Shown one piece after another: positions 1 through 9,491 of a stretch of DNA of 64,000 nucleotides (position 1 is the stretch's first letter; each line of letters opens with the position of its first letter). Source of the stretch: Neorhodopirellula lusitana (GTDB lineage Bacteria > Planctomycetota > Planctomycetia > Pirellulales > Pirellulaceae); NCBI RefSeq assembly GCF_900182915.1, contig NZ_FXUG01000001.1, forward strand, positions 186,001-250,000, given 5' to 3'. The notes beneath the pieces are model-generated. The model was not told the DNA's origin, ran no database searches, and was given only the letters and a program-made list of their open reading frames with translations. The translations under genes were made by a program, and so were the position numbers.

Positions 1-555
1 CTTGGCCGCTACGTCACCGGTGAATTGCCAGACAAGGTTAGCTGTCACTTGAAGGCGTTCGTGGACGGTCGGCGTTTGGACGATTACGGAACGGCCGTGA
101 TTCGCTACAAGAGCGGAGCACTGGGGACCGTCACTGCATCGCAGATTAGTCATGGACGCGAAAACGACTTGGAAATCGAAGTCGATGGCACACTCGGGTC
201 ACTCCGTTGGCGTCAAGAAAATCCGAACGAGATGATCGTCCGAAAGAACGGCCAGCCGCACCAAATTTACACGCGAGACCCCAACGCCGATTTCACCAAA
301 CCGCTGGCAGCATCGTCGAGCCGGATTCCGGCCGGACACCCAGAAGGATTCTTCTGTGCGTTCGCAAATATCTATCTGGCTGCTTTCGATGACATGGCCA
401 AGCGTGCCGAGGGCCAGCCTTTTGAACGTCGCGATACGGTTTATCCAAACGTTTATGACGGAGTGGAAGGAATGATGTTCATTGAACAATGTGTCAAAAG
501 CAGCGAGCAAGATGCTGCCTGGTTGACTCTTAGCCATAGTGCTGCTCGTACTTAG
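1..555 (+). CDS. Gfo/Idh/MocA family oxidoreductase, C-terminal part
   Basis: The reading frame is open from the first base of the window, so the N-terminal Rossmann NAD(P)-binding half lies outside it. The 184 residues seen match the C-terminal alpha/beta substrate domain of Gfo/Idh/MocA dehydrogenases: a strand reading GTAVIRYKSGALGTVTASQ, then EIEVDGTLGSLRW, and near the end the family-like RRDTVYPNVYDGVEGMMFIE helix. Members usually oxidise or isomerise sugars and cyclitols with NAD(P). The substrate cannot be told from this part. The stop is followed at once by a decayed tandem array. Family call is firm; specific function unknown. Confidence 0.85.
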   Translation, partial: LGRYVTGELPDKVSCHLKAFVDGRRLDDYGTAVIRYKSGALGTVTASQISHGRENDLEIEVDGTLGSLRWRQENPNEMIVRKNGQPHQIYTRDPNADFTKPLAASSSRIPAGHPEGFFCAFANIYLAAFDDMAKRAEGQPFERRDTVYPNVYDGVEGMMFIEQCVKSSEQDAAWLTLSHSAART

Positions 556-602
556 GGTTTTGCTGGCCTAAGGTTCCGCTGGCCCAGGGTTCCGCTGGCA
601 CG
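555..602. repeat. Tandem array of three 16-bp units after the stop codon
   Basis: Three adjacent units start at about 555, 571 and 587 and share the core GGTTCCGCTGGC (first copy GGTTTTGCTGGC). Further degenerate units of 17-18 bp appear to continue to about 700. No reading frame is conserved across it. Confidence 0.7.
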
Positions 603-970
603 GTACTTTTTCCAGCAGGCAGGTTTTACCCAGCAGCAGGCATTCCCCGGTCGTCGGGCTTTCCCTAGTCGCTGGGTTTTCAAGACGCGAACCGATTTTA
701 AGTCGGTTAAGGCGTTGGGGGGGGCCGGAACCGTGTTTTGCTTGGTGAACGTCAAGTCGCCAAGGTTGGTTCTCGGCTTTCCGCCGAGCGGCAAAACAGC
801 CGAGCGGCAGAACAGCAGAAGGCCCAGTTCAGCAAAAGACACAGATCAGCAAGAGGCACCAGTGAAGGAGGAATGCAGTGAACGGGCATTCCAGTGAACG
901 AGGAATCCTGGTTCCAATGTTGAACGATCGTTGTCGCCGTTAACCCTATTCAATTTCAATAGTAGCTTTC
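556..970. other. Non-coding gap of 415 bp with decayed repeats
   Basis: I see no credible gene here. Besides the array at 555-602 there is a 16-bp tandem pair at 785-800 and 801-816 (one mismatch, core GAGCGGCA) and similar duplicated words up to about 900. The open frames across it on both strands look like chance frames in GC-rich repeats. It must hold the promoter of the CobW-type gene at 971, but no clear -35/-10 pair stands out. Confidence 0.6.
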
Positions 971-2071
971 ATGTCGCAACCGATTCAGTTCATCATGCTT
1001 GGCGGCTTTTTAGGCGCGGGCAAAACAACGCTGATATCCAAGTTGGCCAAACGCTTTCAAGCGGATGGGAAGCATGTCGGTGTGGTTACCAACGATCAGG
1101 CGGCTGGGTTGGTGGACACGCATCTATTGCAGAGCCAGGGCTTGGACGTGAATGAAGTCGCTGGTTCTTGTTTCTGTTGCAACTACAACGGTTTGACCGG
1201 TGCGATGTCGGAGTTCGAAACTCGGCATCGGCCGGATGTGATTCTTGTCGAACCGGTCGGCAGTTGCACTGACTTGATCGCAACGATCGCGGTCCCCATG
1301 ATGCAGCAGCTTGGCGAACAGTTCACGCACAGTCCTTACGCGGTGTTGTTAAAACCGAGTCATGGTCTACGGATTTTATCCGGCAAGGGTGGCGGTTTTT
1401 CGGCGAAGGCGGAGTACATCTTTCGGAAACAGCTGGAAGAATCCGAGCTCGTCGTGATCAATCGGATCGACGAGCTTTCCGCCACCGAGGTGAAGACGCT
1501 GCAAGAGGCGATCGAAGAACAGTATCCAGGACGCCGAACCATTTGTGTGTCAGCCCACACGGAAGCGAACCTCGAGGAGCTTTATGCGGCTCTGCAAACG
1601 ACGGCCCAATTCCCCGCCAAGATGATGGAGGTCGACTACGACATCTATGCCGATGGTGAGGCAGAATTGGGGTGGCTCAATGCCGGGGGGACACTTGTTA
1701 GTGACACACCCATCTCGCAAGATGCTTTGACGGTCGCGTTGGTGGATCGGCTTCGGACCGTGTTGTTGGCTGTTGATGCCGAACCTGCTCACATCAAGGT
1801 GCTTGTCTCGAGTGGTTCGAACGTGAGCGTGGCCAATTTGGTCAGCAGTGATTCGCAAACCATGCTTTCGGTTGCATCAGACCAGCAGGTCACGCAAGCC
1901 GAAGTGATCGTCAACGCTCGAGTCTGCTTGTCACCGGGACAGTTGAAAGGCGTCGTTACGGATGCTTTGGATCGAACAGCGACCGACTTTGCGGCGCGTA
2001 TTTCGATTGATCAAATGGAAGCGTTCCGACCGGGGCGTCCTGTGCCGACTCACCGAGCCACGTCGACTTAG
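971..2071 (+). CDS. CobW/P47K (COG0523) family GTPase, putative metallochaperone
   Basis: A 366-residue G3E-class GTPase. The P-loop GGFLGAGKTT is at residues 11-20, the family metal-binding motif CFCC at 67-70, the Walker B-like strand VILVEPVGS at 90-98 and the base-recognition motif NRID at 164-167 (NKxD variant). COG0523 proteins use GTP to deliver metals such as zinc, cobalt or nickel to client enzymes. There is no His-rich loop, and no zinc or cobalamin gene sits next to it, so the metal is unknown. The ATG at 971 is the only good start. The C-terminal third is only loosely like the usual CobW C-domain. Confidence 0.85.
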   Translation: MSQPIQFIMLGGFLGAGKTTLISKLAKRFQADGKHVGVVTNDQAAGLVDTHLLQSQGLDVNEVAGSCFCCNYNGLTGAMSEFETRHRPDVILVEPVGSCTDLIATIAVPMMQQLGEQFTHSPYAVLLKPSHGLRILSGKGGGFSAKAEYIFRKQLEESELVVINRIDELSATEVKTLQEAIEEQYPGRRTICVSAHTEANLEELYAALQTTAQFPAKMMEVDYDIYADGEAELGWLNAGGTLVSDTPISQDALTVALVDRLRTVLLAVDAEPAHIKVLVSSGSNVSVANLVSSDSQTMLSVASDQQVTQAEVIVNARVCLSPGQLKGVVTDALDRTATDFAARISIDQMEAFRPGRPVPTHRATST

Positions 2072-2153
2072 TCGGTTGCTTGTCAGCGGTGGCGGACAAC
2101 AGCGTCTTTCTGAGTTGGCATTCGTTGGGAACGGCCGATTCTGACTGCGCACG

Positions 2154-2186
2154 AAAAAGCCCGGTCTTCCCCCCGAAAGACCGGGC
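2154..2186 (-). terminator. Intrinsic terminator for the leftward giant surface gene
   Basis: A perfect 10-bp stem (GCCCGGTCTT paired with AAGACCGGGC) with an 8-nt loop lies at 2159-2186. On the minus strand it is followed directly by five T (the A run at 2154-2158). It sits about 170 bp beyond the stop of the gene ending at 2360 and in the convergent gap with the CobW-type gene. On the plus strand no T run follows, so it works best leftward. Confidence 0.8.
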
Positions 2187-2359
2187 CTGATTCGCGGCTC
2201 CGCGGTTGCCCGCTTCGCCACAAACTCGCTCCGCCACTGACTTCCCCTTCGCAGGGTTCATCGGGCGAACATGTTCATTTCGTCGCGGCCTGATGCCCAC
2301 CGGCTCCCGATTGGCCGCGACTTGTGATGTTCAGCAAGTTGATCGTCAGTTGCCTCGCA

Positions 2360-5300
2360 TTACAGGATGCACAGCTTGTAGCTGAGGTAAGGAACCAATG
2401 CGAAGTTGTTGTCAGGCACGGATTGTCCATCCGTCCCGCCGATGGAAACCATGATGGAGTCCACCGAATCGGCTGGTGTGGCACCGGTTCCGGCCTGTTC
2501 CAGTCCGTCGTTGAAGTAGTCCGGAAGGTCGAGGCGTTGGACGGTATAGTCACCAGCGATCAGGTCATCAAATTCATAGAAGCCGTTTTCGTCGGTGACG
2601 GTGCGAAGGCCGTCTGTTCCCAAATCGCCGCCGGTCAACAGCAGTTCGATTCCCTCCAAGGCACTGTCCATTCCGTTCAGGAGTCCGTCGTTATCGAAGT
2701 CGCGGAAAACGGTACCGGATAGTTCGTTGATAGCTTGGTCGATCGCCGTGGTTGCCGATGCGGTATTGTCCGCTGTCGTGGTTTCGGCGGTCGACGTTGA
2801 CACGTTGACAATGTTGGTTTGCGATGCAGTGACTCCGTCGTTCACGGTGGCAACGATCGTGAACACGAATGAGCTTCCCGTGCCGCTGGCGTCCAGTGTG
2901 CCGCCGTTGACGGTGACGGTTTGTCCGCTGGCGGTCAGTGCACCGTTTGGCCCTGTTCCGCTGACGAAGGTCACGCCAGTGGGCAGTGTGTCCACGGCCG
3001 TTACGGATTCGGCGGCGGATGGGCCGTCGTTCGTCACGGTGATTGTGTAAGTCAGTTCCGAACCGGTTTGAGCCGTAGTGGTGCTAACCGTTTTGCTAAC
3101 ACGAACATTCGCTTCGGGGACGATCGTGACGTCGGCCGAATCCGAGTTGTTGGTCGTTTCGGTTTCACCGGCGTCAGTGACCAACGAAGCGTTGTTGGTC
3201 AGCGAGCCGATGGCCGTGTCGTCCACTGAAGCGGTGATGGTGTAGGTTCGCGTTGCCCCCGGTGCCAGATCGAACTCGGCGAACACAATCGTTCCGCCGG
3301 CGGTGCTGGTCGGTGTGGTTGCCGCTCCCGCCGCAGTTGCCGACACGAAAGTCAGCCCGGTTGGCAGGACGTCGGTAAGCACGACACCGGTTGCTTGCGA
3401 TGGGCTTTGCCCGTTGTCTGCTTCAGTGCCATCGTCGTTCAGGTCATGGGAGACCACGATGGTGAAGGTGACGGTATCGAGCGGGCCGAAGGTGCCGGTT
3501 CCGTTGACCGACTTGTCGATCGTCAGGTCGAATTCGGGATCCGCGGTAACCGTGACGGTGTCGGTATTGTTGGTGTCGTCCAGTTCGGTGACGCCGGGGA
3601 CGGTGACTTCCGCTGCATTGACGATCGTACCGGTGACGTCGGCATCGACGTCGGCGGTAACGGTGAAGGTACGGGTTTCGCCGACCGGAATCGAAGCGTA
3701 TTCAACCAGAACCGCTCCGGTTGTGGAGTTGAAGTTGGATGATGTGATGCCGGTTCCGCTAATGACAGCGTTGGACAATCCCGAGGGCAGCAAGTCGGTG
3801 ACGTCGACGTTCACGGCGTCCGAAATACTGTCAACGTCGTGGCTGACGACGAAGGTGTAAACGACTTGCTCGCTACCGGGGACAACGGTTGTTTGCCCAA
3901 CCGACTTGTCGAGAATCAGGTCAATTTGCGGATCGGGATCGATCGTGACCGAACCCGTGTTGTTCGTCGCGTCCGATTCCGGATCCGTCGTTGTGATGGT
4001 GGCGGTGTTCAGGATTGGATCGAATTCGTCCGAGGCAACGGCGACTTCGAAGGTGAAGATTTGAGATTCACCCGGTGCCAAGTTTGGAATCGTGAATGTC
4101 AGGTCTTGACCGCTGACTGCTGGAGCGGCGACGCCGCTGGCCAGTGCATCGAAACTGCCGGTGACATAGGTCAGGCCGGCTGGCAACGTGTCGGTTACTT
4201 CAACGCCACGTGCTTCGGAAGTTCCCGAGTTGGACGCCGTGATTTGGTAAGTAACAAAACCACCTGCGAACACTTGGTAGGGATCCGTGGAGTCGATGAT
4301 GTCGTCGGCGTCATCGCCATCGGTGCGATCATCCGGCGTGCGTGTTTCCACCACAACCTTACCTACCGTGACGTCGACTTCACGAGTAACCGTGGTGTCG
4401 TCGGTGTCGGTTTGTTCGGCGGCGTTGTCCGCGGTCACGGTGACACTGTTGGTCAGCGGCGAGTTCGCGTCATCGAGATCGGCATCAATGTCGACCACGA
4501 TCACGAATGTTTCACTTGCACCGGGTGCGAGCGTGCCCAAGGTGGCCTGGATTTTGCCCGTGTCGACGCCGGTGGTGATTTCGGTAACGGTGCCGTCGCC
4601 GACGGTGACGGTTCCCGAAACGAACGTGACACCGGTTGGTAAGGTGTCCAGAGCAACCACGTTGTTGGCCGTGTCTGCACCCGCGTCGTTGGAGACCACA
4701 ATTGTGTAGGTGATTTGGCTACCGGCCGTGGTCGTGGTTAGCGAGTCAGTCTTGGTAACCGTTAAGTCCGCCAACGAGATGTCGACAGATTCGATGGCGG
4801 TGTTATTGGCAAGTGCACCTTGTAGCGGGTCGCCTGTGCCGCGGTCAGCGTCGACGGTATCGATGTCGTCTTCGACTTCGAATCCTTCCACGCGAACTTC
4901 GTTGATCGGGTCGACCGTGATGGTTCCTGAAACGGTGGCGGTGATCGTGTAGACCACTGTTTCACCGGCATCGACATCACCAATGGTGAACGAGCGAATG
5001 GTATCGCCGCCCGAATCTTCGTTGATGAACGCAACGTTGTTGCTGCCGCTGTCCTGGATGGTCGTGATGGTCAAGCCATCCGGGACGATGTCGCTGACTT
5101 TGACGGCGGTTGCGTCGTTAAGGCCTTTGTTTTCGACGGTCACGGTGAAGACCGCGGTGCCACCAGGAACCAAGTTGGAATCGCCGGCGCTGATTGTCTT
5201 GTCGATACGCAGGTCGGTGGTTGGGACCACGCCAAAATCGACGGTCGTGTTGGTGTTTCCTGAGGTGGGTTCGTCACCGATGCTTAGCGTGATTGCACCG

Positions 5301-6964
5301 CTGATGAAACCAACGCCGGCAACGTAAACACCATCGTTGTCGTCATCGACATCGTCGTTGGTGACGTCGGCGCCGCTGTTTCCAGGGGTGTCGACGGAAC
5401 TGCCGATGTATCCGGCTAGTGAGTCGTCATCGGCGAACTCGGTTTCTGGAATAACGACGTAGTAGGTGCCGGGGCCAAGTGGATCGGCACCAACGGTATC
5501 GAATAGATACTCGCCAGGGTTGCTGTCCGTTGAGATGTCGACCAGTGTTGTTGCGATCGGTGTTTCGCCACCAGCACTCGGATCCACGTCGAACAACTGG
5601 ACGATGACTTTGTCGGTGCCAGTGTTGTTTGTGTTGAGATTGGCAAGGTAGGCGCCTTCACCAGCATCTAGCACACCGTTGTCTTGCTCGTTGGAATCGG
5701 TGCCACCACCGTTGTCAACGAAAATCTGGCCGCCTAGGAAAAGCGGGATAGACGCGGCTCCGTTCGCGGTGACCTCGTTTGATCTTTGTGACTCAAGCAC
5801 CGAAACCCGAACGTCAAGGTCGGTCGTTGGATCGGTAACACTGTCAACAAATGCTTCGATTGCTCCCACGTCAGTGTAGTCCATCGTGCCAGTCTCAACG
5901 AAGGCAGAGAAGGGCACAAAGAGATCTTCCGTCAGACCCGCATTAATGTCGTGGGTGTAGGTCGCGGAGTTACCGCTTTGATCATAGACGCGGATCTGGA
6001 ATCCGCCGGTTACATCCGTGTCGCCAAAGATTTGGAACCTTAGCCCCGCTTGGTCGTCATCATCGGAAAGGTTAATGCCACCAAGTCCAGTTGTGTCTAG
6101 GGTGATGCCAGCACCATCGGCATCGACACCGTCGTACTGCACCAATGTCGTTGCGGTGACAAGACCGTTCTGGATCGAGAAGAGTTGGTTGCCTGGTGTC
6201 GTGTCGACACGGAATTGACTGTTGTCTCCAGTTCCCGTGTCAATGATGATTTGCACGTCGCGTTCCTGGCCGACCACGCCGCTGGAAGCCCCGAGGTCTC
6301 CTGAACTGCTATTGGTCGTTCGGTCGGCTAGCGTGTCTGCGGTTTCTCCGTCCTCAAGCAGCGGTTGGCTTGGTTGTTCAGTCGTGAAGTCATCGATCGT
6401 GACAGCAGTCACTCCGTTGTCATCGTTGACCTGAACGCCGACATCATCGGACAGAACAACGCCTGCAATCGGGTTGCCAAGGTCATCTTCGACCCCACCC
6501 GCACCGGCTGCGAAACTTAGGACATAGAGTCCCGTTGACGTCAAATAGGTTGGTGTTGTTATTAGGTCTTCGGCAGCGTCGTCGTTGGCGACGGTGTCTT
6601 CACCATCCAGGTTAGTGAAGCGGTAGGCACCATCGGCGCCAGTTGTGAGTGTTCCGACCAGCGTATCGCTTCCGTCAACCTCGCCAACGGTGGTGCCGTC
6701 GTCGAGGTACAGAGAGACGTCAACATTCTGTAGAAGTTGTTCACCGACATCGACCGTTGAATCGCCATCGGCGTCAATGAATGCGACGCCCGAGATCGCA
6801 CCGAGGTCCGATGCTAGCAATTCACGTTTTTGCAGGCTCTCCATTCGCAAACCGCGTGACTTTTTATTGCGGTGCGATGGTTTTCGCGAAGCGGTCTCGC
6901 GACGAGCCCCCGACTTGGAAGTTTCGCGGCCCATCAAACGGCTGAACATGTTTTGCAAAGTCAT
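2360..6964 (-). CDS. Giant secreted surface protein with LEPR-XLL-like N-terminus, SdrD-B and DUF11 repeats
   Basis: A 1534-residue acidic, Thr/Asp-rich protein. The N-terminus is very basic and contains RMESLQKRELLAS at about residues 41-52, like the LEPR-XLL export motif of planctomycete giant proteins. Then come an SdrD-B-like domain (about 57-125, GVAFIDADGDSTVD), a beta-rich region, a second SdrD-B-like stretch near 410-510, six DUF11-type beta-sandwich repeats between about 584 and 1390 (each with a DxxxxK start, an xVxNxG core and a DxLPxGxTF signature), and a C-terminal SdrD-B domain (TVFRDFDNDGLLNG). The role is probably adhesive or structural at the cell surface. Start chosen at ATG 6964 rather than TTG 6988. 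The end (SYKLCIL) is abrupt, so C-terminal trimming is possible. Confidence 0.85.
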   Translation of the reverse strand: MTLQNMFSRLMGRETSKSGARRETASRKPSHRNKKSRGLRMESLQKRELLASDLGAISGVAFIDADGDSTVDVGEQLLQNVDVSLYLDDGTTVGEVDGSDTLVGTLTTGADGAYRFTNLDGEDTVANDDAAEDLITTPTYLTSTGLYVLSFAAGAGGVEDDLGNPIAGVVLSDDVGVQVNDDNGVTAVTIDDFTTEQPSQPLLEDGETADTLADRTTNSSSGDLGASSGVVGQERDVQIIIDTGTGDNSQFRVDTTPGNQLFSIQNGLVTATTLVQYDGVDADGAGITLDTTGLGGINLSDDDDQAGLRFQIFGDTDVTGGFQIRVYDQSGNSATYTHDINAGLTEDLFVPFSAFVETGTMDYTDVGAIEAFVDSVTDPTTDLDVRVSVLESQRSNEVTANGAASIPLFLGGQIFVDNGGGTDSNEQDNGVLDAGEGAYLANLNTNNTGTDKVIVQLFDVDPSAGGETPIATTLVDISTDSNPGEYLFDTVGADPLGPGTYYVVIPETEFADDDSLAGYIGSSVDTPGNSGADVTNDDVDDDNDGVYVAGVGFISGAITLSIGDEPTSGNTNTTVDFGVVPTTDLRIDKTISAGDSNLVPGGTAVFTVTVENKGLNDATAVKVSDIVPDGLTITTIQDSGSNNVAFINEDSGGDTIRSFTIGDVDAGETVVYTITATVSGTITVDPINEVRVEGFEVEDDIDTVDADRGTGDPLQGALANNTAIESVDISLADLTVTKTDSLTTTTAGSQITYTIVVSNDAGADTANNVVALDTLPTGVTFVSGTVTVGDGTVTEITTGVDTGKIQATLGTLAPGASETFVIVVDIDADLDDANSPLTNSVTVTADNAAEQTDTDDTTVTREVDVTVGKVVVETRTPDDRTDGDDADDIIDSTDPYQVFAGGFVTYQITASNSGTSEARGVEVTDTLPAGLTYVTGSFDALASGVAAPAVSGQDLTFTIPNLAPGESQIFTFEVAVASDEFDPILNTATITTTDPESDATNNTGSVTIDPDPQIDLILDKSVGQTTVVPGSEQVVYTFVVSHDVDSISDAVNVDVTDLLPSGLSNAVISGTGITSSNFNSTTGAVLVEYASIPVGETRTFTVTADVDADVTGTIVNAAEVTVPGVTELDDTNNTDTVTVTADPEFDLTIDKSVNGTGTFGPLDTVTFTIVVSHDLNDDGTEADNGQSPSQATGVVLTDVLPTGLTFVSATAAGAATTPTSTAGGTIVFAEFDLAPGATRTYTITASVDDTAIGSLTNNASLVTDAGETETTNNSDSADVTIVPEANVRVSKTVSTTTAQTGSELTYTITVTNDGPSAAESVTAVDTLPTGVTFVSGTGPNGALTASGQTVTVNGGTLDASGTGSSFVFTIVATVNDGVTASQTNIVNVSTSTAETTTADNTASATTAIDQAINELSGTVFRDFDNDGLLNGMDSALEGIELLLTGGDLGTDGLRTVTDENGFYEFDDLIAGDYTVQRLDLPDYFNDGLEQAGTGATPADSVDSIMVSIGGTDGQSVPDNNFALVPYLSYKLCIL

Positions 6965-7101
6965 CTTAACGCTACCTTCAAAAGGCAAATGTCGGCGTTG
7001 CGGGTCTTTTTTGGCAAGACTGGCGAAACACCAAGGGGGTCTGTGAATGTCGTCTGGAAATGCGTTCCAAGTGACTTCGATGCGTTCACTTGGAAATTGG
7101 T

Positions 7102-7170
7102 TTCAATCGAATGAACGTTTCTGGCAATTCAGTCGATTCAATCGGACTCTTCGTTTCAATCGGCTGTTTC
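7102..7170. repeat. Short repeated word upstream of the giant surface gene
   Basis: TTCAATCG occurs three times, at 7102, 7137 and 7155; the last two lie in an 18-bp tandem pair. The copies lie 140-260 bp upstream of the leftward start at 6964, in the 264-bp gap after the BBP7 gene. They could be regulator sites or a decayed tandem array like those in other gaps. Confidence 0.5.
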
Positions 7171-7228
7171 GTCACAATCCGATAGTCGTGATCCGTATCA
7201 GCGGTGGACTTGTCCCAATCGGTGCAGG

Positions 7229-8971
7229 TTACCAGCGGTAATCCAAGCCGAAGTTCAGGCCTTGTGCCCAATAGTCGGTATTGTCGAAAGCGAACCGTGG
7301 GAAGACGCCGGTTGGTGTGTCAGCGTTGGAGTTAGGTACTTGGTCCTGGTCAATGATCCGTTCGATCTGGTCACCGGGACGGACTACGTTGGACCAGTAC
7401 AGGAACGTGTACCCGAAGGTCGCTTTGAGCTGATCGGTCAACTGATAGCCCAGTTTCATGTTCAGTTCCGGCAGGACCGAGAACTCGTCTCGTTCGTATG
7501 TGCCGATGTTCGAATTCAGTGCCAGCAGTCCGCCTTGAACAGCGGGTGCGGTTTGGTTCACAACGGTGGAACCATCGATGCGGACGCGTTGTCGAGTGTT
7601 ACCCGCGGCGATGCGTAGGCCGAGGTCGAAGCTCCAGTAGTTCATTGTGCGAGTGTGGTACCAGCCGACGTCGATCCCGTTGAACTGGTTGTTTGTGCGG
7701 AACGATTCGTCGAGTGCGAAGCTTAAGGACGATCCGACCAACACGCTGCTGTTGATGCCGATGCCTTCGTCCAATTCAACCTGGCGGAAACCAATTCGGT
7801 GTTCGCTGCGTGAGCACCAAGGTGTTGGGCAACAACAAGGGCCGACGCCGGTGCAACCGGAGTTCGCCTTGGTGAAGTGGCGTAGGTAAAGGTCCCAGCC
7901 GCTTAGTTGGCTGTCGACGGTGATGTTCAAATCTCCAACGTGTTCGCGGGTTGGGTCGTTGACCAAGGCGACGCCTTCGGTCAGGTCGTCGAGTGAGCCT
8001 GCGTTGTCGTCTTCCAGTACGGTGATGATGGGGCGAACCAGCGTGCTGTTGTCATTGCCGCCCGAGAAGCGATCGTAGGAACGGTCCAGTTGGAAGAACC
8101 CAGCACCAATCCCCCATGTGTGACAGTTGTCGAACCAGAAGCCGCCGTCAAAGCGGTAGCCGTCAAGATCGTCGTCCAGGACGGAGTTGTTACCGTATAG
8201 GATGCTGCCGTTTTCCAGCGGAGTGCGGTCACTAAGGCGTCCGGTCGAAGCCAGTGGTGGAAGGTCCACCCCGTCTTGCCACCACATCAGGTATTCAGCG
8301 GAAAACCATCCGTCTTGTGGCCAGCAGAGGGTCAGGCAAGGTCGAAGCGAATCGCAATCTTTGTACTCACCGCACATGGGATCGCCGTTGCAGCAGCTGC
8401 CCGAAGAGCAACCGATGCCGTCGCAGCCGCCCATTCCGACGCCGCATGATCCGCCACAACCACCGTCGCAGCCCATGTCGTTGCATCCGCAGTTGCCCAT
8501 GGGCATCGCGTCGCAACCACTGTCGTGCATGGGTTCAAAGGTGACGTGACCATCAAGTGGCACAGTATGCTGCATCCCAGTGTGTTGCATCACTGGCTGG
8601 GCCAACACGGTGGCCGAAGCCGGTCGCACGTTGGTGCGGACGGGAGCTTGGCGTTGCGTGTTGCCTTGATTCCAGTTTCCCGATGTGGGACGAACGCGTT
8701 TCGCTGAGCTGGTTTTAGATGCCGTAGCGACGGGCGTTTCGTAGTCGACCAACTGCACCTGGGCGGAGCTGGGTCGAACCTTGGGGGTTCGACGCGACAG
8801 GTCGCGAACAGGTTGCCATGACGCTCGAGCCGACTCTTCGAGATCATCTTGTGATGAGGTCGAGCCGTTCTGGGCGTACGCCAGTGGACTGGTTGTAATG
8901 GCTGAAACAGCGAAAATCGCTGTCAGCATGATCCAAAATGTTTTGTTCAGACGTTGCGACACGGTCGTCAT
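7229..8971 (-). CDS. BBP7-type outer membrane beta-barrel protein with Cys/Gly-rich linker
   Basis: A 580-residue protein with a Sec signal peptide (about 1-33, cleaved near AYAQN). After a basic linker (about 60-125), residues 153-206 hold 12 cysteines among Gly and Asp. The rest (about 217-580) matches the planctomycete BBP7/DUF1551 barrel: WFSAEYLMWW at its start, many alternating amphipathic strands, and a terminal strand ending GLNFGLDYRW with an aromatic/Arg end typical of outer-membrane barrels. The function of the family is unknown; a pore or surface scaffold is likely. It lies upstream of, and in the same direction as, the giant surface gene but 264 bp away, so they may be separate units. 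Confidence 0.85.
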   Translation of the reverse strand: MTTVSQRLNKTFWIMLTAIFAVSAITTSPLAYAQNGSTSSQDDLEESARASWQPVRDLSRRTPKVRPSSAQVQLVDYETPVATASKTSSAKRVRPTSGNWNQGNTQRQAPVRTNVRPASATVLAQPVMQHTGMQHTVPLDGHVTFEPMHDSGCDAMPMGNCGCNDMGCDGGCGGSCGVGMGGCDGIGCSSGSCCNGDPMCGEYKDCDSLRPCLTLCWPQDGWFSAEYLMWWQDGVDLPPLASTGRLSDRTPLENGSILYGNNSVLDDDLDGYRFDGGFWFDNCHTWGIGAGFFQLDRSYDRFSGGNDNSTLVRPIITVLEDDNAGSLDDLTEGVALVNDPTREHVGDLNITVDSQLSGWDLYLRHFTKANSGCTGVGPCCCPTPWCSRSEHRIGFRQVELDEGIGINSSVLVGSSLSFALDESFRTNNQFNGIDVGWYHTRTMNYWSFDLGLRIAAGNTRQRVRIDGSTVVNQTAPAVQGGLLALNSNIGTYERDEFSVLPELNMKLGYQLTDQLKATFGYTFLYWSNVVRPGDQIERIIDQDQVPNSNADTPTGVFPRFAFDNTDYWAQGLNFGLDYRW

Positions 8972-9491
8972 CCATCAAGATGAAAGTCGGGGGGAATTGT
9001 GATGCCAGCTGAGTTTCACGTTCGTCGAACAGGGTTCGAAGCGGAGTTCGCTCGGCCAAAAATCACGGGCTCAACAGTCGTATCGACGAGATTCACCGGA
9101 ACACTCAAACGAAAGTCGGCAAAATCCGAAAAATCGTCAAAACCGCCCCAGCAAGAACACTCGACTCAATTGGTGTGATCAACCTGATCCGGCAGGTCGC
9201 CGCAATCGTTAAACTTTGCCAATGACGTTTTCAGTGTGTTGTGGTTGGGGTGTCTGTGCGTTGGCGTTCTGTGCGTTGGCGTTTGGCCAGTACCTGCCGT
9301 TTCGGCCTGGGCGGCGAAAAGGTGTGGCTGGTGAGGTGGTTGTCACTTGTTCAGTGGCCTTTCGCCTGGCCAGCCACGATGGCAAGTCAGGGCTGGTTTC
9401 GTAAACTGAGGTATGAAAGATCGGTTCGCTGCCACAGTTGCCGCCTTCACCAACCGTCGTCCCCCCCAGCTACTAACAAGCTTCAGTCAAC
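8972..9491. other. Divergent 520-bp gap between BBP7 gene and hemL
   Basis: It carries the promoters of both flanking genes; I cannot place them with confidence. A 15-bp perfect tandem pair (CTGTGCGTTGGCGTT) lies at 9254-9268 and 9269-9283. Short plus-strand frames from 9216 and 9241 have no recognisable features and seem to be chance. Confidence 0.6.
9254..9283. repeat. Perfect 15-bp tandem duplication
   Basis: CTGTGCGTTGGCGTT occurs twice back to back in the hemL upstream region, about 210 bp before the start codon. Confidence 0.8.

Noticed and set aside
3839-4642. Plus-strand open frame of 267 residues and others (2595-3050, 3303-3860) inside the giant surface gene
   Set aside because: They lie antisense to a continuous, domain-rich reading frame; their repeats only mirror DUF11 codon patterns and have no features of their own.
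9216-9404. Small Cys/Ala-rich frame upstream of hemL
   Set aside because: Its composition comes from the 15-bp tandem repeat; another frame overlaps it and there is no ribosome site.
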